From positions 5,828,001 to 5,892,000 of the forward strand of contig CAUWAG010000010.1 of the NCBI GenBank assembly GCA_963556695.1: a stretch of DNA of 64,000 nucleotides, in the 5' to 3' direction. The notes under the pieces were generated by a model. That model was not told the origin of the DNA. It worked only from the letters and a program-made list of their open reading frames with translations, and searched no databases. Positions 22,313 to 34,565 of the stretch are shown here, piece by piece (the first letter of the stretch is position 1; each line of letters opens with the position of its first letter). This stretch comes from Anthostomella pinea. Lineage: Eukaryota; Ascomycota; Sordariomycetes; Xylariales; Xylariaceae. Both the position numbers and the translations under genes were made by a program.

Positions 22313-24380
22313 CGAGGGTCGAGCGAGACGTCGAGGGCTTTGTCATTCGTTGCAGAAAACAGTCCTTCAACTCGGAGAAGAAAAGCTACAACGCCACTGG
22401 TTCTTCGAGTACAAGTTCGACGAGCCCTACTTGATGTACCACCGTCAGTTGCGGGAATACACCAAACCGTTGATCGCCGGCACGTGGAGCGATCGATGGG
22501 AACGCTTTCGAGTCATGCGTGTAACGTTAACGCCTTTTCCTAATAATGGGATGGGTCCGAGAATGGAGTAGGAGTACTGTGTGGGCTGACGGCGGATGGT
22601 GGGTAGCCTTAGAGGTAACCTGGAGGTAACGAGGACCCTTGGGCACCTAAGCTACCGATTGCTTTCTGGTGGTGGGATCGTTCCCATCGTGACAGCTTCC
22701 TGTAGCTATGGTTTCCGCCGGACAAAGACTCAGACGACAGTACATTATGTGGGCGATAGGAAATGGAGTAAATCGGGAATTCTGCAAATAACCGGACCGC
22801 CTCGTCTCGTGCCAGGCACTGTTTTCATGGGGGCAATATGGTAAGTTTGGTGTGATGATGATGCCTCCTTAGATGAATACTGAGTCGACAGCTTTAAAAG
22901 CTGTTCTGGTTGTAGGCGAAAAGATCTGCATCTGTTGGACTGTTGCCTACAGGCGGGGCAGGTAGGGCATCTGAGGTTATGTATCGAAACAAGAGCAAAA
23001 ACAATCACCAAATGAGGTGAATGCTGATGGGGTGTGGATTGGCTCAGTTACACAGTCGACTGGATACGGAGCAGGCACATTAGAGACTAAGCTTCGGGCT
23101 GAAATGTTTGGTTCTTCTTTTTCCCTTTTTGCTTGTTAATTTTTTTCCCCCGTCTTGTCTCTGTGTTGTTGCCTGTGTTTGGTACCAAAACGCCCAAGGT
23201 ATTTGGTTGATTTTAGTCACATGGCCTTAAAATTCAAAAATTAAAAGAAACAAGGCAACAAGCCATAATATGGCTTTTAAACTCTCCCGGACAAATAAAG
23301 CGAAAAGACCAAATATTACCATCAATCCAAGCTTTTGGCACAAGTAAGGAGTGTGCGTATACACTTAGCCAGCGACATGGGGTGCCCTAAAAATTCCATG
23401 CTTATGAATCACTTTCCTCACATTATACCGGGAGCTGAGATACGTGCGTATGAGCGGCCAAAGACATAGACACAAGTCAAGCACAATATACATGCAGAAT
23501 CTCACTCGGTTTACTAGGTATCTTCCGCTATAAGTACGTACGTATGTGCCTTCTGGCAGGGGCCCAGAATACCATGTTACGATGACTAGTATTCTGGATG
23601 TTCTGCTTGCTGTCTAGAAGGATGGGAGCGTGTCCCATCCGAAAGGTCACTTAAGTACTAGATACAGTGCAAACGATACCTTGTCCCTTGGGCAACGATC
23701 CGGCCCAACCGACAAGACACCTGACAGCTGGAACCAGCTGGATCCACACGTACACCCACACGCCTCCATACCACACACAGTATGCATATAGTTATACTGT
23801 ACAAATATCCACAATCGTCGAATGGCAGACCCGAGAATAGATAGGTATGAGGGACCTGGAATGAAGGCAAGCAAGTGCCCAACCAGTCCGAAATGCAAGA
23901 CAGACCACGAGCCAGCACTTGCAGCCAGTCCAACCAGCCATCCATCGTTTGTTCAAGTTCTCCGAACCATGTCCATGAAGTTCCAATGCCGTCCATCCAG
24001 ATACGACTCACACCCCCTAAGCCGCCCAACCAACCAGCAAACCAGTCACCCCATCCATTCCCCCAGATGTCCATCCACGCAACCAGCACCTCACCCAAAC
24101 CAAACAAACAGAGTGCGACACTTCAAAACAAATAAGACACGAATAAGTTTCCAGGCCGTGATCCATTCCTCATTACGTATGCAGTGTGGTGGCACGAAGA
24201 CCGACCCGCTGAACTATGAATTAAACAAACAAAATCGCTATGTGTCGAAGTCGAGAGAGTTCCCCCCGCCCCAACTAGGTATGTAGGTACATATAAAAAC
24301 AAATGGCTGAAAAGTCTGCTCTGAAAGCCAGGAAGTCCAGTCCAGCCAGCTTGCCACCATCCAGCCAGTCTGGAAGCCAA
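22313..24380. other. Intergenic between convergent genes
   Basis: It holds the 3' regions of the Rho-type gene (plus) and the DH/PH gene (minus). Only short unrecognised open frames are seen. The right part (23900-24370) is rich in CCA/ACC and CCAGCC words and leads into a CCTG microsatellite. Confidence 0.5.

Positions 24381-24460
<80 letters not shown>
24381..24460. repeat. (CCTG)20 microsatellite
   Basis: Twenty uninterrupted copies of CCTG (80 bp) lie 71 bp beyond the stop codon of the DH/PH gene, hence very likely in its 3' untranslated region, where the RNA would read (CAGG)n. Confidence 0.97.
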
Positions 24461-24464
<4 letters not shown>

Positions 24465-24530
24465 TCTATACTCCTTCCAAAACAAAATTATAGAAACACC
24501 GAAGGAAACAAAAGAGAGAAAGATGGGGTA

Positions 24531-27500
24531 TCAACCAATAACAACCTCCTGCGTAACGAGCCCAAAGACCCAGCTCGCCTCGGTGACCGACGCGCACGCG
24601 AAGCACCACTTGCTCACGTTGCCGCTGCTGCCGCCGCTCTTGGGCGCCACGCCCGCCTCGCCGCTCTCGTCCTTGACCTCCTCCCAGACGTTGAGCAGGA
24701 CGCCCCTGCTCCCCAACCGCGAGAAGCAGCGGCTGCCCAGCACCACGTCCAGCACCAGCACCCCTTTGTCACCGCCCGCGTCCCCCTTGTCCTTCTTGGG
24801 GATCTTGGTCACCACCACGCGCTTCTCCATGCCCTGGTACTTGCGCAGGTTCTGCTTCGTGCCCTGGTCCGGCCGCGTCACCTCGAGGTAGCAGTTGCCG
24901 TGGTCCTCCCACTTGCTGGCCGAGACGAGCAGGTGCAGGCGGATCTTGAGGTTGTTCGTCGTAAGGCTCATCCTGGCCGCGTTACCGCTGTTAGCGGCGC
25001 TGACCGAGGGCGAGCGAGGGGGCGTCCCGGAGCCAGATGATGACGTGTAGAGAGAAGTCTCCCTGCTCCCCAGCGGAGAAAGCCGATTGACAGATGATCC
25101 GGCGATATTGAAAGATTGGCCGCCGCCACCCATGAGCTTCTTGAGAAAGGAAGAAGCGGATACACTCGAGTGCGAGGCACTACCAGCAGACTGTGACGGT
25201 GCGCGAGCGGATGCGCGATAGCTATTCTTGCGGCCGAACCAGCTGCGCCGTTGACTGTTGCCATCACCCTCGGTCTCCGGGACCTGGTGTTGACCAAAAG
25301 CCCGAATACGTGTCTCTTCCTCCAAAGCCTTGTACTTGGCGTTGTCCAGTCGGGCTCGGTGCACCGCCATGTATAAATTCTCGCATTCCTGAAAGGAAGC
25401 GGCTCGGAAACGGAAGAATGAGCTCTCAAGCCTGTTCACTTTCGAGTATAGCCTGGCGTACCTCAAGACGGGAGATCTTATTTCGAGGTCGAGAGCCGTA
25501 CTATTCCGCAGCATGACCAAAGGAGTGAGGTCCATCGCGATGAGTGGACGATCCTCTTCCTGCGAAGGACCACCCGAGGACGTGTGCGTCCGTCTAAAAG
25601 GGTGGGCTTCAATTAGACCTGGCGTGGTGACAATGGAGCAGATGTCCGGCCACAGCTCCTTCCAGCACCCATGCTTGTTGTCCCAGTACGAGATTGTGGC
25701 CAATGACTTGAACAGATACTCCGGCTTTTTGACAGCAGCCTGGGAAATCGAGGCTGAAGGGCTAATGCTCACGAGGCTTTCGGATACTACAGACTCAGTG
25801 AAGGCGGCGGGCTCTTTTCTGATACTGATTGCTGGTGCGGTATCGGGCATGTCAGCTGCTTCCAGTTCATCGTCAGACGATGAATCAGAGTAAGAATCAT
25901 CGTCTTCCGAGCCTGATGTGGAGTATGAGCTCGCCGACGAAGCATCAGACGGATAATATTCATGCTTGAGAGGAGAGGACGTTCGTCGCTTAATACTCGA
26001 GTGTGTATCAACAGGAGGTGAGAGCGTTGTAGGAGACTTCTTAGCCTTGGGTGTTCGATGGGCTGGAGGAGTTGGTGGGCCATCGTCACGATGAGTGGTA
26101 TCATCAGAAGATCTGCTGAGTGTCAGAGGATCAGGCCGCATGCCCTCCTTCAGTGGGCGAGAACGCCGCCCGTATTCTTTATCATTCGATGGTTCCGGCA
26201 GCGGACGCCCTGATTTCTGGTAGGAATCCTGGGTTGGTGTCCTCTCAGGAGATGGAGTTGATGCTCCTGCGAAGGTCGCATTAGTTGGCGTAGTTGGGAG
26301 ACTGCCATTTCGTTGGTGGTACCGCGTCGGAGTGTTTGATCTCGCCTCGGGGCTATCGACACCTTTCGACGCTTTTGGTGAAGCGGCAGGATCACGCAGT
26401 TTCCTTTCACCCAAAGGCATATCCCCAACAGTAGATTTGGGCGAAAGGACCACCGATTCTTGTTCCGGCAATTGGGCATCCTTCACCGCTGGCGGCACCG
26501 GATTACTGCCCAGGATGTCTAACCAATCCAGTACTTGCTCTTCATCGTCTGCGGTCAAGGTCACGAGTTCAAACCATTCGTCCTTGTAACCCCTGATCAT
26601 GACGACGAGCTGAAAACTGTCATCGCCTTTTCGGGCAGACAGGTGGGCGCCGGTGATAGAAGCGAACAGTAGCCATGAACGACCTTCGCTGCCTGTTTCC
26701 CTGATAAGTAAGTCTCCAGGGTCGGACTTGAATAGCTGGTTGTCGCGGTAGACCAGCTCAACCTGACATTCTAGCCGTTGTCCGTTCGAGTGCCGGAGGT
26801 CAAGAGAGAATGAGTCTTTAGCATAGACTTGGCGAAATCGGTCTATCCTAACATTGTCACGTGCTGCCATGGTCTTCAAGTCGCGGACTCGACTTGTATC
26901 GGTGTTCTTGGCATCGTCGTCTGTGACTCTTGCGTTTTCTTCCTTGTTCCTCCGGCGCGCCTTTTCTTGTAGGGCTTCCCACTTGGAAGCAAGTGGTTCA
27001 TACTGATTGGTGCCTGTGACACTCCGATACCCCTGACTTCTCTTAGCTTCATCAAAGACAGATAGTGTGGAAAGGGGTCATACCTTGACGAACTTGGTTA
27101 TCCATTTAACACGGACCAGGGGTCGCTTCAGCAGGTGAGCTACATCAATGCGATCTCCGTCTTCATTGAGGACATCGCCTTGCTCATTGCGAGGCATGGC
27201 ATTGACAAGCGAGTCTTCGTCATCAGGCGACGCCGGAGCCAGGTTGACAATGACTCCCTGGAATCCAAGACGCCATACGTCCAGGTAGTTCTCGTAGACA
27301 GGCTGCACGGTCTCGAGCCATTGCGGGAGTCTGTGCATGTCAGAAATGGGGCAGCGCCGGTGGTGGTTCTTCAACTTCTCAAGGGCTATACCCATGCTCA
27401 CTACAGCCTTCGACATCACATCTTCTTTTTGACTGCTGGTGGAAGACGCAAAAGGGTCTCTCTGAGAACTGCTAGCACCATGGACGAACTGGCTGAGAAG

Positions 27501-30185
27501 AACTGGGATCACGCCGTCCACCAGGGTCTTCAACTCTCTTGTGTATAGAAACTCGTCATCTGCGAACTCCTGCAATAGACTCTCCACACTGGCGTTGTCG
27601 AGATGGTTGGATGTTCTCCTCACACTACGTGCTGATCGGAGACTCCTGCTTCTGCTAGGTGATGCGGTGTCGTCTGGCAAGGACAAGACTGATACCAGGT
27701 CGGAATGCTTAGTAAGTCGCCGTTTGAGACCTGATTTATTGCTTCGTTTCCGAGAGATGGCCGTGCTTCTAGTCAGGCCAGTACTCTGGGTCACGGTCGT
27801 TTGTGAGACGATTGACGATAAGTCTGATTCGAGTGTACTAAGCGTTTCGGCATCAGACACAATAGTTGATAGCTCATGCAAGCCATTAGTCGGTGGTCTT
27901 CGCTTCGGATAGTGGGACGGCTGCATCGTCTTCGCCGGCTCGGCTGAGACGGACGAGCCATCATCGTAGTCGGCTGGAGGGGGGCTCTTTCGTGTGCCGG
28001 ATGAATAACGTGGCTCTTGGTACCCGTCATAGCTTTCCTCATCATCCACGACTTCGACGTAGCTGGAATATTCCAAAGGCGGAGGTTTATGGCCAGTTGA
28101 TTCACCGCGGAACGCATCTCTCAGCTTGTCTTTGAACCCCCTTTTACTGGTGCTCTTCAAAGGAGACGAGGTGACCCTAGTTGCTCGGCTTCGTTTGAGT
28201 CCGCTCGAGGTTGGAGTGGTGGGCTCTTCTTTGCTTGGTTCATCAATGCTTTGCCTTTCAGTTTCTTTTGCGCGGGCATGCTCTGCACCCTTGTCAATGC
28301 TAGATGCCGGCTCTGCAGATTTTCGCCTCGAAGACGATCCTGAGTGCTGTGCGTTGCTCTCGCCTGCCCAGTCCTTCTCGATGGATTTCCTCGGCGGTTC
28401 GGCCTTGGTCTCTGTTTCTGCCACCGAATTCGTCTCCGTCTTGTCTTGCCCCTCCACGAATGGGTCAACCGTGTCTTTCAACCAGTTTTCAATGTTTGGC
28501 GGTCGGTTCTGAGTCTGAGCTGGTTTGGGATGATGCTCGGCTTTCTCTGTGAGTATCTTCTTGCCCTCAGTCAGTGCCTTTTTCAGGACGTTAGTAGCAC
28601 CCTTAAAGCTTGACTGCCTGGTGGTTTTGGGTCTCTGGGTAGGTCGCCCGCGTGAGCCGAGCGGTAGATCTAACTCGCTGAAGGCAGAATATCCGACAGG
28701 TATATCTGCCAGTGACTTCGGTAGAACAGTGGATGGCAAGTCCGACTCAACCCCTGAACCACTCGACCAAGACTCGCTATCGGACACATCCTCAGTTACT
28801 GTGGTGCCGGTTGCGGTGGTGCCGGTTTCTGCATAGCTCTTCGCAGGTCTCCGTCTCACCTTGGAAGACTTCTTGGAGCTAATTTGTGTTGGCGTTTTGG
28901 GCTCGTCTGATTCGGGATCCTCTATCACCTCGATCCGCCCTGATGGCGACGCATCTCTCCGAGTACTTGTTGCACGGGTGCTCGGCGTTCTTGACTTTTG
29001 TGGCGAATGTGCGCGGACAGTGCTTGCTCCTTCTGACGACGGTCGGCCAGGACGAACTCTGATACCGTCGTCTGGGATCGATCTCGTTTGCGGTCGTATC
29101 CGTATGCCGTCATCGTAATATTTCTTCGTCCGTAAAGGCTTGACTCTAATACCATCGCCATCCGGCTCCTTCGATCTCTGAGATGCTGTACTTTCCACAG
29201 TGATATGTGTTGACTCAGATCGCCGACTTGTCGCCTCACTTTCACTCGGTACAGACTTGACACGGATTCCATCACCACTGCCGACAGATCTGGATGCCCT
29301 GGTCCGTTTTGGAGGTTCGTCGGGTAATTCCACCTTGGTAGCCCAATCCTTGATTTTCCTGGAGACTGGGGGATTCGCAACTGGACGCTTGAGGAAGTCC
29401 TTGGGTAGTGGTTGACCAGCACCCTCCTGTTGCTTAGGCTTGGGCGATCGCTTTCTTGGTGGGCTCTTCTTCCTCTGGTTCTTCACCCAATTGGTATCAC
29501 TAACAACGCGCTTCTTAGGCGGATTGCTTGATTGTGACTCCCCTTGGTTCTCCTGTCCTGTCTCGGCGCCAGCTGAGTTGTGTTCAACCACGACGATAGG
29601 TGGTCTTCTCTTCTGGCGCAACTTGATCCTCACGCGATCCTCTTCCGTCACACTATCCTCTTCCACTTGTATGTTGACTTCGCTGGGCTCGGTCGGGGTC
29701 GCAAGGGGGTCTGCTGTTGCCATAGCCTCCGCATTCGCCTTCTGCCATTTTGAGACGCGGTCTTTCACACCTCCTGGAGCTTGGACTTGCTGAACAGCTG
29801 CTTGGCGCATCTCCTGCTTCACAAGCTCCAGGCTATTCCGTCGCTGTCGTGCTGCCTCCCGCGCTGCTTGTTTCTCAGCTGCAACGCGAGCTGGGGATTG
29901 TCGGCCCAGCAAGAAGTCGCCCAGTAGTGTCGGCTGACCTTTCATGGTTGTCGCTCGCCGGCGAGTAGCGGCCAGCCCGGCATTGGGGTTGGCATCTCCA
30001 TCGGGCGCTGAGACAGTGCGGTCTTGTGTGTCGGTGGTGGCAGCGGCATTGGGGGTGCGTTTCTTGACGGCGATGACTCGGTGGGGAGTCGTGGGACCTG
30101 TCGGATCACCTCCATCGGCGGATTTTGAGGATGTCATGATCTGGGGTGCGCGATAAGTTTTAGCAACATTCCCAAGTGACGGCAT
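24531..30185 (-). CDS. Large DH/PH-domain protein (RhoGEF-like)
   Basis: Exon 1 (30185-27084) and exon 2 (27032-24531) are joined across a 51-nt intron (27083-27033, GTATGA...TCAG), in frame, giving about 1867 residues. Residues 1-870 are low-complexity, Ser/Pro/Lys/Arg-rich, with four copies of a (G/D)DGIR(V/I)(K/R) motif at about 303-375. Residues ~880-1030 resemble a Dbl-homology domain (LLQEFADDEFLYTRELKTLV; LPQWLETVQPVYENYLDVW). A PH-like domain follows at ~1095-1210 (FELVTLTADDEEQVLDWLDIL). A second PH-like segment and another conserved stretch lie towards the C-terminus. The likely role is activation or scaffolding of a Rho GTPase at the cell cortex. A 5'-UTR intron (about 30334-30213) is plausible. 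The start could also be the ATG at 30137. Confidence 0.75.
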
Positions 30186-31798
30186 GGCATAGGGATACTC
30201 GGGATCGGCGGGCTACGGGATAGAGGGGAGGATGTGGCCGATCTGACGGCCGCTCTCCCATCTCCCAGCAGCGCACGACATGCCAAACCAAGCTCACGGA
30301 AGGGTGCAGGTGTACGAGTTGACTTGGTACTCACCTAAAAGCATCGTAGCTACAGCTCTGCAATGCACTGCGACTTGAAGATCACACCCGTGCCAGAAAC
30401 AAGGTTGGAACGGACGAAAAGAAGGTGCGCCAGTCTATCGACCCGAGCGGGAGGTAGGCTTCAGGTAGTATCGGGACGATAATGGCAATGGCAATACAGG
30501 GTGACAATGAATGACATGCATGAATAGAAAGGGGTGCTCGGCCCATATGCACGACCACGCTCTGGTAGCTAGCTGATGCTCACTCACACACATGCACACG
30601 TGCGTACATGTATCTCTGCGATCTGCGACACTGCTGATTCCCTCTCGAAGCCTGGAAGCTCGACGTCTGCGTAGGCGTAGCAACCAACAGTGGGCTTGGA
30701 AGGAGCTGAGACATAAACAATGGCGCACGATGGGGCCTAGGATGGGCCCAGGATGCGACATCTGGTGGCTTTTGCAGTGGATCGATAAGAGCCTGATAGG
30801 CTGATCTTGCACAAGCTGTAGCGCTAGCGAGGTTATGTGCCGCTAGACGAGCACCCCAGTCTTTCCCGGGTGTAAAACTGGGAAAACCTGGCGAATCAAC
30901 GACTGTCGCTGCAACGCTGTTTTAGCTGCGTGCCCCTCCCTCGGCGCTGGAACCTTGCCCAAGCTGCCGGCTTTATTTTATTCAAGACAACAGGATGGGA
31001 TGGGATTCTGTGCATGTTTCACCTCCATCCTCTGTCCAAAACAGTCGTGTTGTCCGTCAAAGATGGACGGGCATAGTACCTTTCTCTCAAATGGTATAAC
31101 GCCATGATCTTTTTGGTATCAAGATCGTACAGTATGCTGGCAAACATACCTAATCATCAATCATCTTGGGATACCCCAGCTCCTTTCAGCTGTTGTTTTG
31201 ATAGTGTTGGTGATAAGGTAAGACTAGGATGACATCAATGAAGCCTTGGTGCTGAGAGGTCGGCCAAACTTGCACCTTCCCTGCAGCTGGCGCAATAAAA
31301 TCTGCAATTGGACAAGTGCGCCGTCTCGGGTCTTATCGTCGCATTGATATTGCCAGCAGCTGGCAAGCCACATTCATTTTGCTCCAACTGCTTCTTCGGA
31401 TGCCTCGAGTGTCTGCCAGCAATCGAGATATCCACTAAGCCCCGTTATGGAGTCTGGTCAGGCTTCAGCCCTCTCAGCCTGGTTTACTATGTCTTGTTAA
31501 AGTTGGAGTAAAGTTATCTGTGTCCGGATTCCCAACTATGATGATATTTCGCGACACAACACGTGCTCTGCTTTGCTGTATTATAGACCACCAGGTAGAG
31601 TATTCAACCATACCTAACCAGAGGGCTTAACTCATGCTGAGAGCAACTCAAGTCGGCATTCGGCAGCCGGCAGTGGGGCCGATCCGGGCGGGGTTCCGTG
31701 ACCATGCGGACCAGGCAGACTCCGAGTTCCCCGAGCACGTTCAACTTGAACGGAAACGGGTTCATCCTCCGCGGATTTTGAAATACCGGATCTTGCTC
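30186..31798. other. Intergenic / 5' region of the DH/PH gene
   Basis: It contains a likely 5'-UTR intron of the DH/PH gene and an out-of-frame upstream ATG at 30190. No other gene is supported. Confidence 0.5.
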
Positions 31799-32071
31799 TC
31801 AAACCCCTCGATCATCAGGTCGCCCCCTATACTGTCGATACTTCGCCCGCCCAGAACTGCTCATAGCGACCCCTCCGACCACAGCAGCCAGTGTAGTGCC
31901 CTTGAAGATGGTCTCGTACTGCTCCGACTTGATGGCTGTCGAGAATGGCCGGCGGTGGACACGGTAGAAGAAGAGGGATGTCAAGGCGAGGTAGCTGCCG
32001 ATGAGGAGGTGGTATTTGTATCTGTTGAGTAGGGATTCTGGGGGTGGGTTGGCGTTTGTGGTGGTTGCCAT
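31799..32071 (-). CDS. Small predicted membrane protein (90 aa)
   Basis: A compact frame of 90 residues. Two hydrophobic segments (HLLIGSYLALTSLFFYRV, residues ~21-38; FKGTTLAAVVGGVAMSSS, ~56-73) are separated by a basic loop, and the C-terminus is positively charged (KYRQYRGRPDDRGV). This two-helix hairpin layout is common in small mitochondrial inner-membrane proteins, such as HIG1-type proteins, but no family signature was identified with confidence. The coherent composition and clean start and stop suggest a real gene. It is followed 345 bp upstream, on the same strand, by the enoyl-CoA hydratase gene. Confidence 0.6.
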   Translation of the reverse strand: MATTTNANPPPESLLNRYKYHLLIGSYLALTSLFFYRVHRRPFSTAIKSEQYETIFKGTTLAAVVGGVAMSSSGRAKYRQYRGRPDDRGV

Positions 32072-32416
32072 TGGATGGGAGTGTAAAATTGCGTGCGGGC
32101 TGCTTGGAGCTGGTAGTTTCTGTGTGTTGGCGTGACTTGAATCGTGATGTTAGCAGTGTAAAAGAACAGAGATAAATAAGTTCTGGTCGACTCTCTCTGG
32201 TAGCAACCAGCATTGTTCATCCATGACGTCAATATGTCAACACAGACTGGCCCGGATGGGGGTCCATTGTAATCACAGACAACTATATCGATGGTCATGG
32301 CTTGACTCCGGCGAAATACGAGGGTCTTTACACCGGAGCCTGTTGCGGACCAGGCACAGCCTTCCGAATGATTGATATGGCCATCGTGAGATAGCGACAG
32401 CTTAGGATGTACACAT

Positions 32417-33247
32417 CTACAACTTAGCCTTCCCACCCTGCGACTTCTTCCACTCCCTAACCCACTTAGCCCCCCGCCCCTTCCTCCTCTTCTCCGCGTC
32501 CCGTATCGCATCCGGGTCCGCCGCATCCTTCCCTCTCGCGTCTAGCAACGCCACCTGCTCGCGGTACATCTCGGCCTTCATAATCCCATACACCCCCGTC
32601 TTTCCCTTCTTAATGAGCCCCCGGTCCGCAACCAACTTCAGCGCCTCGTCCAACCCGCCCACCGCATCCACAATGCCCGCCTCCAGCGCGTTCGCCGCGT
32701 CGAACCGCCGCGCCTCAAGCACCAGGTCGCGGTACCTGCGGGCCGAGAGCTTAAGACGAAAGATAGCGCTCATGGCCGGCAGCAGCGGGGCGCCAAACTC
32801 CAGCTCATTGACGCACACATAGCCCCTCACGCCAGTAAAGACGCGGTAATCATGGTGCATAGCCAGCATCAGCCCACCCGCAAACGCGTGCCCGTTGAGC
32901 AGCGCCACCGTCGGCATCGGGTACGTCAGAAAGCGCCGCCAGAGCGGGTAGAGACATTCCTCCCAGAAGCCCGGCGTGGCGACCGCGAGCGACAGGTCCA
33001 GCCCGTTGGAGTAAAACTTGGCGATGGCCGAGGTGGTGACGACGACGCCGGGCGGGTAAGCGAACTCGATCGCGTCGAGGGCCGTCATGAGCGCCGTGCA
33101 GAAGGCGGGCGTCACGCGGTTGTCGGGCGGCGAGGACCAGGTTAGCACGTAGACTTGCGGCGCGGGCGAGGTGCAGACGATGCTGCCGCCTACGTGCGAC
33201 TGCAGCGCCGGGATAGGGATCGTGAAGAGCTCGTTGTTGGACGCCAT
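32417..33247 (-). CDS. Peroxisomal enoyl-CoA hydratase/isomerase
   Basis: A single exon of 276 residues with the crotonase fold. The first oxyanion segment reads VVVTTSAIAKFYSNGLDL, and the second, NGHAFAGGLMLAMHHDYRV, carries the family's GG pair. NELEFGAPL then supplies a Glu at a position where isomerases have their catalytic acid. The protein ends in AKL, a peroxisomal targeting signal type 1, after a Lys/Arg-rich tail. It most resembles fungal delta3,delta2-enoyl-CoA isomerase/hydratase proteins of fatty-acid beta-oxidation; which reaction it catalyses cannot be decided here. The start is the first ATG, directly before the conserved N-terminus. Confidence 0.88.
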   Translation of the reverse strand: MASNNELFTIPIPALQSHVGGSIVCTSPAPQVYVLTWSSPPDNRVTPAFCTALMTALDAIEFAYPPGVVVTTSAIAKFYSNGLDLSLAVATPGFWEECLYPLWRRFLTYPMPTVALLNGHAFAGGLMLAMHHDYRVFTGVRGYVCVNELEFGAPLLPAMSAIFRLKLSARRYRDLVLEARRFDAANALEAGIVDAVGGLDEALKLVADRGLIKKGKTGVYGIMKAEMYREQVALLDARGKDAADPDAIRDAEKRRKGRGAKWVREWKKSQGGKAKL

Positions 33248-34565
33248 GATGGCGGTTGTTTCGATCGGCTGGTAAAGGCGCTCTAGCTCTAGTCTTTCAA
33301 CAGTTATATCTCGTATGACCCGTTCAATTCTTCTGGGGAGGCGACGTCTGCTGAATGTGTGGAGTCCTGAGAGTATCGTTCAGATAAACAAAGGGAGTGA
33401 GATGCAGGTCGGTTCCGAAACCCTGTGCCAACAGTATGGATGTCAGCAGCCTCGGTATCTCCACATACGGCGTTGACTCTCGGGTGTCACTAACCCGAGG
33501 CCTTTGCCTGACACACGATATTGAACATGATCTACTGGAGCCAACAGCTTGTCAATAGACGAAGTTCAAGATTGTTGTATTACTGTGGCCGAGAATGTAC
33601 AGTGGTTTGACGAGTGTCCCATCTGATGGAAGGGACGGGATCGTCCTTGCCAAGAATGACATGTGACACATGCGACATACGACACCGCCTTTTTCTGCCA
33701 CTTCGATCCCAACTTCATCACGACTTCTTCATTAGATCTGACCTTTTCGAGTTCCCTACGGGCTTTTCTTCTTTTTTGGATGTTTTAAACGAGAGCGGTT
33801 CGATCCTGCCTCGAACTCGACAATGAATGAAGGAAGAAAAACGGTAGCCAGACCCTTATACTGACCCATCGGCGGTCGGGTCATCGATCCAGGCGGCGGC
33901 GACGGCGGCGAGGTGTTGGAAGGTGTGGTGGGCCAGTGTCCGGTTGAAAGCACAACGAGCCTCATCAGTGGGATATTCTGAGCATTTTGGAACACAGTCT
34001 GTTTTCACGAGTTGACGGTACACGGGTGCGCAAGACAAGCAGTTCACAGGGAGAGCTGCGAGTGTGATCGTCGGACAACGCAAAATTGTTGGTACTTTCC
34101 GTCTATTCGTCTCAATTTATGAACGTCAGACTCTTCTTCGCAGCATCCAGAAGGCCAAGTCGAGCTGCCGCCTTCGCTTTCGGGTGCTGCTCTAGGACGG
34201 AGGTGGTGGTCGTCTCGGGCTGGAAGCAAGCGCTTCTCGTCAAAGACGAGTCGCTTCTTGTTGTCCACGTTAGGCATTTCCGGGAAGCGGCAGTGTCATC
34301 GAAAGCTCGAACCACCGCACCGGGGTATCTGTGCCTGCTGTGCTTCTATAGAAGCCCTGCTCCAGCTCGCTCGCTCGCTGTTCGCTGTTCGGGGCAGAAT
34401 GCCATAAACCCAAATCTCCATTATCCATATGGCATCCGCCTGCCATCAATCCATCATACGTCCTTGCCTCTATCCACCGCTGGCAGCCTTTCCTCCAGGT
34501 GGTTCCTTTCCTCCAGGTCGTCCGCCTCCTCCAGGTAGCCCTCACAAGAAGACGTACTCATCGTA
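33248..34565. other. Intergenic, no supported gene
   Basis: Promoter of the crotonase-fold gene on the left and the 3' region of the RING gene on the right. A 150-codon plus-strand frame at 34086-34538 shows no domain and is not accepted. A short GGTTCGATCC word near 33797 is not part of a tRNA. Confidence 0.45.

Noticed and set aside
33790..33830. B-box-like word GGTTCGATCC suggesting a tRNA
   Set aside because: It lacks the central extra base of the B box, and no A box or cloverleaf can be drawn upstream.
34086..34538. 150-codon plus-strand frame
   Set aside because: No domain, no codon pattern resembling neighbouring genes, and overlapping frames on both strands are equally long.
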